Shown: positions 1-10,500, counted from the stretch's first letter. The stretch: DNA of 64,000 nucleotides from Pedobacter sp. Leaf250 (GCF_920984735.1 NZ_CAKLBU010000003.1:1-64000), one strand, 5' to 3'. Notes: generated by a model not told the origin, from the sequence alone. Numbers and translations are program-made.

Positions 1-182
1 AAACAAGACTCAGCTTCAGGTTGAAACACTAATGATACGACTGTTATGATGCTCATTTATACTCAACATAAAGGTAGCGTCATTTATATTGATTTTTATG
101 AAATAAATTAACCCTCAGCTTGACTGGAGATCTTAATGCAAAAATAACATGTGCTAATTGATTCAATGAAGACAAATATTCC

Positions 183-1514
183 TTAAATAATTGTTCCGTA
201 CAAATCAAAATCTTCAGCTCTATCAATTTTCACATTAACAAAACTTCCGTTTGCCGCATAACCTGTAGCTGCATCAATTAAAACTTCATTGTCGACCTCA
301 GGAGAATCAAATTCGGTTCTGCCTACAAAGAAATCACCTTCTTTTTTATCAACTAAAACCTTAAAAGTATGACCAACTTTTTCCTGGTTGATATCAAACG
401 AAATACCTTGCTGAATTTCCATAATGTCATCAACACGCTGTTGTTTTACTTCATCAGGAATATCATCAACTAAACTATGAGCATGTGTTTTTTCCTCGTG
501 AGAATAGGTAAAGCAACCTAAACGATCGAATTTAGTTTCTGCAACCCATTCTTTCATCTCCTGGAAATCGTATTCAGTTTCACCCGGATAACCACAAATT
601 AAAGTGGTACGCATGGCAATATTTGGAACCTTATCTCTTATTTGGTTTACTAAATCAATTGTTTTTTGCTTGGTGGTACCACGGCGCATCGATTTCAACA
701 TGTTATCAGTAATATGCTGTAGAGGCATATCTAAATATTTGCAGATGTTATCGCGTTCATTCATGGCGTCTAATATTTCCATTGGGAAGCCAGAAGGATA
801 GGCATATTGTAAACGAATCCACTCAATTCCCGGAACATCAGATAATCGGCGCATCAATTCATCAAGCTTACGTACGCCGTAAAGATCCAAACCATAATAA
901 GTTAAATCCTGAGCAATTAAAATCAGTTCTTTGGTGCCATTTTTTGCTAAAATTTTAGCCTCATTTACCAACTCTTCCATTGGTTTGCTCATGTGTTTTC
1001 CTCTCATCAAAGGAATGGCACAAAATGAACACGGACGGTTGCATCCTTCAGCAATTTTGAAATATGCGAAATGAGATGGGGTAGTTAACAAGCGTTCACC
1101 AATTAATTCGTGCTTATAATTTGCCCCTAATTCGTGAAGTATATTTTGTAAATCATTGGTGCCAAAAAAAGCATCAACGTTTGTGATTTCCGATTCCAAT
1201 TCTGGTTTATAGCGTTCAGATAAACAACCAGTAACCACAACCTTTCCAATTTTACCGGCTTCCTTTAATTCGCTGAACTGAAGGATGGTATCAATTGATT
1301 CCTGTTTAGCATTATCGATGAAACCGCAAGTATTAATTACAACAATATCATCTTTACCCATTTTATCAGATTCATGCACAACATTTAAATTATTGCCACG
1401 CAATTGACCCATCAATACTTCAGAATCGTATATATTTTTTGAACACCCAAGCGTAATCACATTGATTTTGGGCTGTTTAACTGTTGGTTTACTTCTTGCT
1501 ATTTTTGTATTCAT
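183..1514 (-). CDS. rimO: Ribosomal protein S12 methylthiotransferase RimO
   Basis: Cytoplasmic radical-SAM enzyme that adds a methylthio group to the conserved aspartate of ribosomal protein S12. The 443-residue protein shows the N-terminal UPF0004 domain with three cluster cysteines (C24 in LGCSKN, C63 in NTCGF, C97 in TGCLS). The radical-SAM motif GCNRPCSFC follows with C158, C162 and C165, and a C-terminal TRAM-like region closes the protein. LGCSKNIYDSE near the N-terminus favours RimO over MiaB. The length is normal for the family. It is the last gene of a minus-strand block after ftsY, separated from it by about 200 bases carrying a large inverted repeat. Identity is close to certain from the motifs and from the conserved ftsY-rimO neighbourhood in Bacteroidota. 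Confidence 0.96.
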   Translation of the reverse strand: MNTKIARSKPTVKQPKINVITLGCSKNIYDSEVLMGQLRGNNLNVVHESDKMGKDDIVVINTCGFIDNAKQESIDTILQFSELKEAGKIGKVVVTGCLSERYKPELESEITNVDAFFGTNDLQNILHELGANYKHELIGERLLTTPSHFAYFKIAEGCNRPCSFCAIPLMRGKHMSKPMEELVNEAKILAKNGTKELILIAQDLTYYGLDLYGVRKLDELMRRLSDVPGIEWIRLQYAYPSGFPMEILDAMNERDNICKYLDMPLQHITDNMLKSMRRGTTKQKTIDLVNQIRDKVPNIAMRTTLICGYPGETEYDFQEMKEWVAETKFDRLGCFTYSHEEKTHAHSLVDDIPDEVKQQRVDDIMEIQQGISFDINQEKVGHTFKVLVDKKEGDFFVGRTEFDSPEVDNEVLIDAATGYAANGSFVNVKIDRAEDFDLYGTII

Positions 1515-1638
1515 CTTTTACACTTGATCTTACTTTTATTACATCGATCGGGGTACCCGAAATTCTGAATTTATTTCTGGATCTTATCTGCTCAAGACAT
1601 CCCGAAATAAAACATTATGAATGCTATTTTTTACGCAA

Positions 1639-1705
1639 TTCGTCATTGCGAGGCACGAAGCAATCCCGTTCTAAATGAGATTGCTTCGTGCCTCGCAATG
1701 ACGAA
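1639..1705. repeat. Perfect 27-bp inverted repeat with a 13-nt loop (REP-like hairpin)
   Basis: The left arm is 1639-1665 and the right arm 1679-1705. They are exact reverse complements around a 13-base spacer. Arm cores read CGTCATTGCGAGGCACGAAG and CTTCGTGCCTCGCAATGACG. The element is much more GC-rich than the surrounding intergenic DNA. It lies 10 bases downstream of the ftsY stop, between ftsY and rimO. As RNA it would form a very stable hairpin on either strand. A similar GC-rich arm sequence is, to my knowledge, a common dispersed repeat in bacterial genomes. Copy number cannot be judged from this window, where I saw only one copy. Confidence 0.85.
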
Positions 1706-1714
1706 GATTATTGT

Positions 1715-2677
1715 TTATTTAAACAAACTATTTACAAACTCTTTCTTATCAAAAAGCTGTAAATCGCCAATTTTTTCTCCAACGCCAATATATTTTACCG
1801 GTATTTTAAATTGATCTGATATACCAATAACCACCCCGCCTTTGGCAGTACCATCCAACTTGGTGATCGCTAGTGCATTTACATCCGTTGCTTCGGTAAA
1901 TTGTTTACACTGTTCAAAGGCATTCTGACCAGTTGAAGCATCCAAAACCAGTAAAATTTCATGTGGTGCTCCAGGAACAACCTTTTGCATCACTTGTTTA
2001 ATTTTACCTAATTCATTCATTAATCCAACTTTGTTATGTAAACGTCCGGCGGTATCAATAATTACTACATCTTCTCCATTGGCAACCGCCGATTGAAGCG
2101 TATCGAAAGCAACAGAGGCAGGATCGGAACCCATAGGTTGGGCAACTACTCTTACCCCAACACGTTCGCCCCAAAGTTTAATTTGATCTACGGCAGCTGC
2201 TCTAAAAGTATCGGCAGCACCCAAAACAACTTTAAGGCCAGATTCTTTTAGTTTATGTGCCAATTTGCCAATGGTTGTTGTTTTACCAACACCATTTACG
2301 CCAACAACCATAATTACATAGGGTTTATGCTCGCCATATTCAAAGTGGCGGAAATCATTGCTGTTGTTTTCAGATAATAGCAATTGAATCTCATCTCTGA
2401 GAATGAAATTCAATTCAGATGTATTCAGGTATTTGTCTTTTGAAACGCGTTCTTCAATACGTTTAATGATTTTCAAAGTAGTGCTCACGCCCACATCAGA
2501 AGTAACCAAAACTTCTTCCAGGTTATCCAGCACTTCATCATCAACTGTCGATTTTCCTGCAACAGCTTTGGTAATTTTATTAAAGAAACCATCTTTGGTT
2601 TTCTCTAAACCCTTATCCAAAGCCTCTTGAGCTTCAGGAGCAGTTTCTTTCTTTTTGAAAAAATCAAATAAGCCCAT
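1715..2677 (-). CDS. ftsY: Signal recognition particle receptor FtsY
   Basis: SRP-receptor GTPase that docks ribosome-SRP complexes at the inner membrane for co-translational insertion. The 320-residue protein is a compact NG-domain form without the long acidic N-terminal domain of Escherichia coli FtsY. G-domain motifs are clear: the P-loop GVNGVGKTTT around residue 130, DTFRAAAVDQ, DTAGRLHNK, and TKLDGTAKGG near the C-terminus. A short charged N-terminus (MGLFDFFKKKE) probably contacts the membrane. It lies downstream of rpmB-rpmG-DUF4295, but a hairpin terminator sits in the 82-base gap before it. It therefore either has its own promoter or depends on read-through. Confidence 0.97.
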   Translation of the reverse strand: MGLFDFFKKKETAPEAQEALDKGLEKTKDGFFNKITKAVAGKSTVDDEVLDNLEEVLVTSDVGVSTTLKIIKRIEERVSKDKYLNTSELNFILRDEIQLLLSENNSNDFRHFEYGEHKPYVIMVVGVNGVGKTTTIGKLAHKLKESGLKVVLGAADTFRAAAVDQIKLWGERVGVRVVAQPMGSDPASVAFDTLQSAVANGEDVVIIDTAGRLHNKVGLMNELGKIKQVMQKVVPGAPHEILLVLDASTGQNAFEQCKQFTEATDVNALAITKLDGTAKGGVVIGISDQFKIPVKYIGVGEKIGDLQLFDKKEFVNSLFK

Positions 2678-2694
2678 ATCTAAATTTTATATAA

Positions 2695-2732
2695 CAAAAA
2701 AAGCCCTTCCGGTTAAAACGGAACGGCCTTTA
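2695..2732 (-). terminator. Hairpin terminator between the DUF4295 gene and ftsY
   Basis: On the minus strand an interrupted stem (arms AAAGGCCGTTCCG and CCGGAAGGGCTTT) is followed directly by a run of seven T. It lies 28 bases past the DUF4295 stop and only 18 bases before the ftsY start. It probably ends the ribosomal-protein transcript or attenuates read-through into ftsY. Confidence 0.75.
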
Positions 2733-2759
2733 ATATTTTCTGATTAAAAAATATTAACC

Positions 2760-2915
2760 TTATTTAGATGCGATAGCATCTTTTACGTGGTCGTTATGAA
2801 CGATAAGTTCTTTGAATGAATAAGCACCAGTTTTAGGTGATTTAACCATTGTGATAACTTTCGAATATTCTTTACCTGTACCTGTTTTAAGGGTTGCAAC
2901 TACTTTCTTTGCCAT
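2760..2915 (-). CDS. DUF4295 family small basic protein
   Basis: A 51-residue protein starting MAKKVVATLKTGTGKEYSKV and ending VKDAIASK. I read it directly from the minus strand: ATG at 2915-2913, TAA at 2762-2760. It is small, lysine-rich and predicted cytoplasmic. In Bacteroidota this family is regularly found directly after rpmG (L33) and before ftsY, exactly as here, so a ribosome-associated role is plausible but unproven. The gap to rpmG is 84 bases and a terminator follows the stop. The function of the family is unknown to me beyond this conserved position. Confidence 0.88.
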   Translation of the reverse strand: MAKKVVATLKTGTGKEYSKVITMVKSPKTGAYSFKELIVHNDHVKDAIASK

Positions 2916-2999
2916 GTTCTTATAATTTTAATGATCGAATGATAGATTGATAGAATGGGGGTTACTCACCCTAAGCCTTCTACCTTAAAATCATCAACC

Positions 3000-3182
3000 T
3001 TATTTAATTTCTTTATGTACGGTTACTTTTCTCAATACCGGGTTGAATTTTTTCAATTCTAAACGCTCAGTAGTGTTTTTACGGTTTTTCGTAGAAATAT
3101 ATCTAGACATACCTGGCATGCCACTTTCTTTGTGCTCAGTACATTCTAAAATAACCTGAACTCTGTTACCTTTTTTTGCCAT
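3000..3182 (-). CDS. rpmG: 50S ribosomal protein L33
   Basis: Large-subunit ribosomal protein of 60 residues beginning [18 protein letters not shown], with the characteristic [21 protein letters not shown] block. Only one cysteine is present and the zinc-binding CxxC pairs are absent, so this is the zinc-independent (C-minus) form. It lies 44 bases downstream of rpmB and belongs to the same short ribosomal-protein operon. Length and sequence are typical for the family. Confidence 0.97.
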   Translation of the reverse strand: MAKKGNRVQVILECTEHKESGMPGMSRYISTKNRKNTTERLELKKFNPVLRKVTVHKEIK

Positions 3183-3226
3183 TTTAATATTAATTGTAAA
3201 CTGTTAATCTCAACAGTTAATGTTTT

Positions 3227-3460
3227 TTACAAAAATCCTTTTTTTACGAAACGGTTGATCGCCTCGCTAATACCCACTTTATTGATGGTCTTAATCGCTG
3301 AAGTAGAAACTTTCAACGTAATCCAACGGTCTTCTTCAGGGATATAAAATTTCTGAAGTTTCAAATTAGGATAAAATTTGCGTTTGGTTTTAACGTTCGA
3401 GTGTGATACGTTATTACCTTTCATTGCCATTTTTCCTGTTAAATCACAAACTCTTGACAT
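3227..3460 (-). CDS. rpmB: 50S ribosomal protein L28
   Basis: Large-subunit ribosomal protein of 77 residues. The signature [19 protein letters not shown] near the N-terminus and the [14 protein letters not shown] core identify L28. The zinc-binding cysteine pairs are missing apart from C5, matching the zinc-independent form and the companion zinc-free L33. It is the first gene of the rpmB-rpmG-DUF4295 block, so the operon promoter should lie between 3461 and 3555. No clear promoter was picked out there. Confidence 0.97.
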   Translation of the reverse strand: MSRVCDLTGKMAMKGNNVSHSNVKTKRKFYPNLKLQKFYIPEEDRWITLKVSTSAIKTINKVGISEAINRFVKKGFL

Positions 3461-3555
3461 GACTTGTAAATATAGTTGTTAAAATATCGTCGCTTAATTT
3501 TTTTAAGAGTGTGCAAATATCTGAATAATAATTGTAAACAGCAATAGTAATGCTC

Positions 3556-4032
3556 TTATTTTTTTAATTTTAAATCTATATCCCATTTGCCAGGCTCTAA
3601 AAGCTCAAAATCAACGATTTCTCCCATAAAACTTACCTGCAAGTGTAGTGGAAATTCCAACTTAGTGAAAGTATATAAACTTGCCGTTTTCGACGCTGCT
3701 TCTCCTTTCATATCCTCATATTTTCCCTTCAGTATTTTAACACTAGAAATTGTGGGATGATTATCTTCACCGTATTGTTTATTGCCTTGCAAAACAGCTG
3801 TTTTAATAGCGTTTGAATTGGATTGAACTGATGCGAAACTAATCTTTACGGAAACTATATTATCTTTAGATTTTTTGTTTTTACTAATAAAAATATCATT
3901 AATATTTTCTGTTTTACTATACAAAACATATTGACTTGTTTTTTTTAGTGTATCAGTTTTACTGTCGGATGCTAATGAATTAAATGAGATCATAGTCAAG
4001 AGACAAACGAAGGAAAGAAGTAGGTTTTTCAT
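3556..4032 (-). CDS. Hypothetical secreted protein
   Basis: Unrecognised 158-residue protein. The first 21 residues (MKNLLLSFVCLLTMISFNSL then AS) form a classical signal peptide, so the mature protein of about 137 residues should be periplasmic or outer-membrane associated. The mature part is lysine- and serine-rich with alternating hydrophobic residues that suggest beta-structure, for example FPLHLQVSFMGEIVDFELL near the C-terminus. There are no cysteine pairs, catalytic motif or lipobox. It lies upstream of rpmB on the same strand and diverges from acs. Neither neighbour suggests a function. It is probably a genuine gene because it has a full signal peptide and no competing frame. Confidence 0.75.
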   Translation of the reverse strand: MKNLLLSFVCLLTMISFNSLASDSKTDTLKKTSQYVLYSKTENINDIFISKNKKSKDNIVSVKISFASVQSNSNAIKTAVLQGNKQYGEDNHPTISSVKILKGKYEDMKGEAASKTASLYTFTKLEFPLHLQVSFMGEIVDFELLEPGKWDIDLKLKK

Positions 4033-4173
4033 AAAGACAAAATTAAAATAATATGTCAGTTGGAAAACTTTTTAAAAAGAAACATAGACAACGTTATTGA
4101 TACAATTTAATATTTAATTCAATCATTATTTATTTAAATTAGCCGCTAGTAATCCCAATATATAATAAGCAAC

Positions 4174-6072
4174 ATGCAAATTACATCTTTTAAGCAATAC
4201 GAAGAAGATTTTAAAAAGAGCGTAGATAATCCAGAGCAGTTCTGGGGCGAAGTGGCGCAAAATTTTCAATGGCGTAAACCTTGGTTTAAAGTTTTATCGT
4301 GGAATTTTAATGAGCCAAACATCAAATGGTTTGAAGGTGCAAAGCTTAATATAACTGAAAATTGCCTTGATAGGCACTTGGAAAAAAATGGCGATAAGCC
4401 AGCCATTATTTGGGAGCCTAATAACCCTGAAGAAGAGAGCGTGACTTACACTTATAAAATGCTGCACGAACGTGTATGCCGTTTTGCCAATGTTTTAAAA
4501 CGCAACGGAGCCAAAAAAGGCGATCGTATTTGTATTTACATGCCAATGGTACCTGAATTGGCAATCGCCGTTTTAGCCTGTGCCAGAATTGGTGCCGTTC
4601 ACTCAGTAATTTTTGGTGGTTTTTCTGCTAAATCAATTGCCGATCGGATTAACGATTCGCAATGTAAATTGGTCATTACTGCTGACGGAGCCTATCGCGG
4701 AAACAAACAAATTCCTTTAAAAGATGTAATTGACGATGCCTTAATTGGTTGCCCAACAGTAGAAAAATGTATTGTACTTACACATGTGCGTACACCGGTT
4801 TCAATGCTGAAAGGACGCGATGTTTGGTGGGAAGATGAAGTTAAACATGTAAATGATATCTGCGAAGCAGAAGAAATGGATGCAGAAGATATGCTTTTCA
4901 TCCTGTATACTTCGGGTTCTACTGGAAAACCTAAGGGTGTTGTACATACCTGCGGCGGTTATATGGTTTATGCAGGATATACATTTTCAAACGTTTTTAA
5001 TTATCAACCTGGGGAAGTATATTTTTGTACAGCCGATATCGGTTGGATAACTGGTCATTCTTACATCGTATATGGGCCGCTCTCTCAAGGGGCAACATCT
5101 GTATTATTTGAAGGCATCCCAACTTATCCGAGTCCATCTCGCTTTTGGGATATTGTAGAAAAACATAAGGTAAATACATTGTATACCGCTCCAACTGCTA
5201 TCCGTTCTTTAATGAGTTTTGGCGATGAACCTTTAAATGGAAAAGATTTAAGTTCTATTCGGGTATTGGGTTCGGTAGGAGAGCCAATAAATGAAGAGGC
5301 GTGGCATTGGTTTGATGAAAAAATTGGTCATGGCAAAGCGCCAATTGTAGATACCTGGTGGCAAACTGAAACAGGAGGAATTATGATTTCGCCTATTGCT
5401 ACAGTAACCCCAACTAAACCAAGTTATGCCACCTTACCTTTGCCAGGAATTCAGCCAATTTTGGTTGATGAAAATGGAAAGGAAATTGAAGGGAATGGCG
5501 TGAGTGGAAATTTATGCATCAAGTTTCCTTGGCCAGGAATGTTGCGTACCACTTATGGTGATCATGAACGATGCAAACAAACTTATTTTTCTACTTACGA
5601 AAACTTATATTTTACTGGCGATGGTTGCTTACGCGATGAAGACGGTTATTACAGAATTACTGGTCGAGTGGATGATGTGTTAAACGTTTCAGGACACAGG
5701 ATAGGAACTGCCGAAGTGGAAAATGCCATTAATATGCATGCGGGTGTAGTTGAAAGTGCAGTAGTGGGCTATCCACATGATGTAAAAGGACAAGGGATTT
5801 ATGCTTTTGTTATCAACCCGGAGATGCATGGTGAGGAAGAGTTAACCAAAAAAGACATCCTGCAAACGGTAACCCGGGTAATTGGAGCCATTGCCAAACC
5901 CGATAAAATACTTTTCGTTGCTGGTCTTCCTAAAACGCGTTCGGGTAAAATTATGCGTAGAATATTAAGAAAAATTGCTGAGGGTGATACCGCTAATTTA
6001 GGCGATACTTCAACATTATTAGACCCTGCTGTGGTCGATCAAATTATTGAAGCATCGAAGGCTTTAAAATAA
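4174..6072 (+). CDS. acs: Acetyl-CoA synthetase (acetate-CoA ligase)
   Basis: Cytoplasmic AMP-forming ligase converting acetate, ATP and CoA into acetyl-CoA for acetate assimilation. The 632-residue length is normal. Motifs include the phosphate-binding loop YTSGSTGKPKGVVHTCGGY, the adenylate motif DTWWQTETGG, the hinge region YRITGRVDDVLNVSGHRIG, and the C-terminal PKTRSGKIMRR. Its lysine, K592, is the usual acetylation and catalytic lysine of the half-reaction. The gene is monocistronic, diverging from the secreted hypothetical upstream and ended by a strong bidirectional hairpin. The FKQYEEDFKKSVDNPEQFWGE start is typical for Acs. Confidence 0.96.
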   Translation: MQITSFKQYEEDFKKSVDNPEQFWGEVAQNFQWRKPWFKVLSWNFNEPNIKWFEGAKLNITENCLDRHLEKNGDKPAIIWEPNNPEEESVTYTYKMLHERVCRFANVLKRNGAKKGDRICIYMPMVPELAIAVLACARIGAVHSVIFGGFSAKSIADRINDSQCKLVITADGAYRGNKQIPLKDVIDDALIGCPTVEKCIVLTHVRTPVSMLKGRDVWWEDEVKHVNDICEAEEMDAEDMLFILYTSGSTGKPKGVVHTCGGYMVYAGYTFSNVFNYQPGEVYFCTADIGWITGHSYIVYGPLSQGATSVLFEGIPTYPSPSRFWDIVEKHKVNTLYTAPTAIRSLMSFGDEPLNGKDLSSIRVLGSVGEPINEEAWHWFDEKIGHGKAPIVDTWWQTETGGIMISPIATVTPTKPSYATLPLPGIQPILVDENGKEIEGNGVSGNLCIKFPWPGMLRTTYGDHERCKQTYFSTYENLYFTGDGCLRDEDGYYRITGRVDDVLNVSGHRIGTAEVENAINMHAGVVESAVVGYPHDVKGQGIYAFVINPEMHGEEELTKKDILQTVTRVIGAIAKPDKILFVAGLPKTRSGKIMRRILRKIAEGDTANLGDTSTLLDPAVVDQIIEASKALK

Positions 6073-6085
6073 TTTTGCTACCTAT

Positions 6086-6126
6086 AAACAAAAAGTGCCG
6101 ATCAATACGATCGGCACTTTTTGTTT
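6086..6126. terminator. Bidirectional terminator between acs and susD
   Basis: A perfect 18-bp stem (6086-6103 with 6109-6126) around a 5-base loop has a GC-rich core AGTGCCGATC, A-run on the left and T-run on the right. It works as an intrinsic terminator in both directions and serves the convergent acs and susD genes. Confidence 0.93.
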
Positions 6127-6139
6127 GGAATACATTGTA

Positions 6140-7510
6140 TTAATAACCTGGGTTTTGAACTAAACCTTTATTAGCAGATAATTCACGATCTGGAATAGGG
6201 AAAACAAGTTTAGGATCATTGTATACAAATGAACCTATTGTACGTTTGGTACGTTTGTAATCATGCAATCTAAATCCTTCATAAGCTAATTCTTTTTCAC
6301 GCTCATTTAATATAGTAGCAAGTGTTGGAACCACATTGCCTAAACCAGCTCTTAATCTTAATCTATTGATGTCAGCCGCTGGTGTAGCTCCAATTACAGT
6401 ACTTAATCTAAAGTTACATTCAGCTCTAATTAAGTATTGTTCGGTAATGCGTGCAACAGGAATATTTCCAAAATAATCATACCATTTTTTAGTGAATAAT
6501 CCGTTTTTTGCACCTGTACCTGTATAAATTAAATCTGTTTGTCTTTTATCTCCAGTTTCGAATGCATTATAAAAAGCTGTGTTAACATTTGCATCTCCAC
6601 GACCAACGTTTCCACCTGTCGAATTTTCGTAACTCGCATAAAAAGTGGCTAATCCATCATTTGATGATCCGGCATTGCTCTGCTCGTTTTGAGCGATTTC
6701 AAAAATACCTTCATTTGAATTTCTGGTTCTAAATGGAGCTTCCAAAGATGTAGTTATTAGGGAATATGGACTGTTGTTTATAATGTCATTCGCAAGATCT
6801 CTGGCTAATGCATATTTTCCTTCTTGAAGATATACTCTAGCTAAGAAAGCCATTGAAGCATACTTTTCATTAGCTCCATCAAGCTTTGTAATTGATGATT
6901 TAAGATCATTCTCAACAGCTGTATAAACATCTGCAATTGAATTTCGTGGTACATTAGTAACAATATCACTTGTGCTTTGCACAGCTTTTGTAATAATTGG
7001 TACACCAAGACCATTATTTGTTCCTGCCGCATCGAAAGGCTGTGCATATAATCTTACCAGTTCAAAATGCATTATCCCTCTAATAAACAGGGCTTTTCCT
7101 TCAATATTGTTTTTGGTTGCTGGATTGGTAACTACACCCGAAGCTGACAAAACTGTATTTGCCACGTTTATAGCTTTATAAGCAGATACCCAAGTACGTA
7201 ATACGTCTACATTTGTAGAGATAATTGCTTTATTTGAGATATCTCTGTAGGTACTAAATGAACCAGTCCAGTTCAAATATCCATTGTTAGCGTAAATATC
7301 GGGAAGAAAAACAAGATTAGTTCCGTACAAATCTCCGGTGGCTAAAACAGTGTAAGCGCCTATTAATGCGTTTTGAACATCAGCTGTTGTAGATAATGCT
7401 ACTTCAGATGAAATTGATTGCCTTGGCTCAATTTCCAATTGTTTTTTACAAGAGGAAGCAGTTAATATCATAATACTAGCGGCCAATATATTTTTATAAT
7501 AATTTTTCAT
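6140..7510 (-). CDS. SusD/RagB family outer-membrane lipoprotein
   Basis: Surface glycan-binding partner of the SusC channel encoded immediately upstream. A signal peptide ends in a lipobox TASSC followed by KKQLEIEP, giving a lipidated cysteine. The SusD fold shows as an N-terminal EVALSTTADVQNALIGAYTV helix, the NIEGKALFIRGIMHFELVRL segment, and the RLRAGLGNV...NEREKELAYEGFRLHDYKR signature near the C-terminus, ending LVQNPGY. The chosen ATG at 7510 leaves 20 bases after susC and gives a short normal n-region (MKNYYKN). An in-frame ATG at 7531 overlaps the susC stop as TAATG and would add seven residues. No enzyme gene is adjacent, so the substrate cannot be inferred. Confidence 0.9.
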   Translation of the reverse strand: MKNYYKNILAASIMILTASSCKKQLEIEPRQSISSEVALSTTADVQNALIGAYTVLATGDLYGTNLVFLPDIYANNGYLNWTGSFSTYRDISNKAIISTNVDVLRTWVSAYKAINVANTVLSASGVVTNPATKNNIEGKALFIRGIMHFELVRLYAQPFDAAGTNNGLGVPIITKAVQSTSDIVTNVPRNSIADVYTAVENDLKSSITKLDGANEKYASMAFLARVYLQEGKYALARDLANDIINNSPYSLITTSLEAPFRTRNSNEGIFEIAQNEQSNAGSSNDGLATFYASYENSTGGNVGRGDANVNTAFYNAFETGDKRQTDLIYTGTGAKNGLFTKKWYDYFGNIPVARITEQYLIRAECNFRLSTVIGATPAADINRLRLRAGLGNVVPTLATILNEREKELAYEGFRLHDYKRTKRTIGSFVYNDPKLVFPIPDRELSANKGLVQNPGY

Positions 7511-7530
7511 GTTTCTAATATTTATATCCA

Positions 7531-10500
7531 TTAAAGCCCAATGTTTACACCAAAAGTTATCGTTCTGGCTTGTGGCGGTGTATAAAAATCGTGTCCTATT
7601 TGTATATTATTGGTTTGTAGAGAAGAACCTGCAGGCGTGTTTACTTCTGGATCATACCCATTATATCCGGTAATAGTGAATAAATTCTGTGCTGAAGCAT
7701 ATATTCTCACATTCTGTAATTTGTATTTATTTATAAATTCTTTTGGTAAATTATAACCGAAAACGACACTCTTTATCCTTAAATAAGAACCATCTTGAAT
7801 GTATCTTGAAGACGGTCTTGTGCCATTTGCAGAATCAAATCTAGGTTGCGGTATCGTTGTAATTCTATTTGAGGTTGTCCAATAATTTAGCTGATCAATT
7901 GTTTGGTTGTCAAAATAATCGCCGTTTGCTGATTGAAAACCACCAGCCATGTTATAAATGTCATTTCCCTGAACAAATTGGGTTTGAATATCCAAATCAA
8001 AATTTTTGTAAGAAAAACGATTTCCGAAGCCACCATAATATTTCGCATTTGGATCTCCAATTTTTTGGTTTTGTGCTGTATTATAGTTATTAGTAGTTGC
8101 AGTACGACTTGCATCCAAGTAATAAATTGCATCGCCATTACTTGGATCTACGCCAGCATAAGCTTTTCCATAAAAATATCCGAATGGTTCACCCTCTGCA
8201 ATTCTGCCCAAAAATCTACCACCAGTAAAAATTGGTTGGCCATCTACCAAGCGTAGAATTTTGTTTCTATTGAATGCAATATTAAATGAAGTAGTCCATT
8301 TGAATTCTCCTACAAAATTTCTGGTATTCAATGAGAATTCTAAACCTTTATTTTGCATATCGCCAATGTTTTGTGTAATGGAAGTGAAGCCATTAGTTGC
8401 TGCAATAGGCACATTAAGTAATAAATCTGTAGTTTTTTTCTTATATGCTTCAATCGTACCTGTAATTCTATCTGATAAGAAACCAAAATCTAAACCAATG
8501 TTAAAGTTTGAAGTGTTCTCCCAGGTTAAGTTAGGATCGCCCAGCTGATTTGGAAGAGTACCTGCGGTACCCGCATAATTAACACCGCCATACAATGTCC
8601 TTGATGCAAAATTTCCGATTTCCGCATTACCTGTCAATCCGTAACTTGCTCTAACTTTTAATAGACTCACCCATGTGCTTTTTTTTAAAAAGTCTTCATT
8701 GGTAGCAATCCATCCTAATGACGCTGCTGGGAAAGTACCATACCTATTGTTCGCCCCAAATCTTGATGAACCATCTGTTCTAACGGAAGCACTTACTAAA
8801 TATTTGTCATCATATTTATAGTTTACCCTAGCTAAATAAGACACAAATGAGTATTCGGTTTCAAAAGAACTTCCTGACGAAATTGTTGCTGCACTGGCAA
8901 TTTTAACAAATCTATCAGATGGAAAGCCAGTTCCAGTTACTGTACCATATCTAAATTTGGTATCTTGAAAAGTAAAACCACCTAGTAGATTTAAGTTGTG
9001 TTTCTCATTAAATACTTTGGTATAGTTTAAAGTATTATTGGTATTAAAGTTGATTGATTTTGCATTATAATCATTTCCATATCCACTTGTACTACCACCA
9101 TCTTGGGTTTTTGAACCAAGGTATTGTTCCTCTTCCAAATTATTGAAATCGAAACCATATTCGCTTCTAAAAACTAAATCGGATGTAATTTTTAGACTAG
9201 CGTAGGCATTTGCAAATGTTCTGTATGTAGTAGATAAATTACTGCCATTTGCAATATCAATTAATGAATTATAATAAACCGTATTATTATTAAGTTCACC
9301 AGATGCATCGTAAATTGGTTGTATTGGAGGCAGTGCATTTAATTGTAAAGGATTTGAAAATGCATTATCTGTAGGGATACGATAATTATCTACTTTTGAT
9401 ATGTTTATTGCTCCACCAATATCTAGAAATTTTGAAACTGTGTGATCTAAACTCATTCTGCCACCAGTACGAACATATCTATTGCTCACAATGATACCAT
9501 CATTATTACTATAATTACCAGAAATTAAAAAACGGGTTTTGGCATCACCTCCATTAATATTAATGTTATATTGTTGTACATGGCCTCTTCTAAAAGATGC
9601 ATCTACCCAATTTGCATCTGCAGTACCATCCCAATCATTTGTACCTGTGTAATCTGCCCATAATTCAGAAGAATTAGCATAACCATCATAATCAATGTTT
9701 TTAAATGATTCTTCCATCAATTGTTTATATTGTGTAGCATTTAAAAATTCTCCTTTTCTAGTCGGGTCGCTAAAGCCCGCATAATATCCAAAATCAATAT
9801 TTGTCCTACCTTGTTTCCCCTTTTTGGTTGTAATTAATACAACCCCATTTGAACCCCTTGCACCATAGATAGCAGCAGAAGCTGCATCTTTTAATACTTC
9901 CATGGATTCAATATCATCCGGACTAATAGCTGCAAGTGGATTATCTGCTTCTGTGTAAGTTCCCAATGCATCACTAACAATTGGAACACCATCAATTACA
10001 AATAAGGGTTGGTTACTAGCCGAAATAGAAGATATGCCTCTAACCCTAATTTGAAGTGCCTGTCCTAGTTTACCACTGCTCGAATTTATAAATACACCAG
10101 GCGCTTTTCCTTGCAGTGCACTTTCGATAGTGGCAATTGGTCTATCTTTAAAATCTGCAGATGTAATTTTGGCGATCGAACCTGTTACATCTCTACGATT
10201 TTGCGTTCCATACCCCACCACAACCACATCAGAAAGTGTGGTGTTTTCTTCTTCCAGGTTGGTGCTAATGTTTGCACCACTTATGGCAATTTCTTTGGTT
10301 TTAAAACCAATAAATGTGAAAACCAATGTTCTTGCATCATTAGGCACACTTAGTTTATAGGCACCAGTCGCATCTGTTTGCGTACCATTTGCGGCAGCAC
10401 CTTTTACGTACACACTTACACCTGGCAGTGGCCCAGCCGTGCTAGAGGTAACTTTTCCGGATATGACCTTATCTTGTGCGAAAGCAAGTGAAATCAAACC

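Noticed and set aside
1484..1814. Two small plus-strand frames around the inverted repeat
   Set aside because: They read through the palindrome and into ftsY and rimO antisense; codon content follows the repeat and not a protein.
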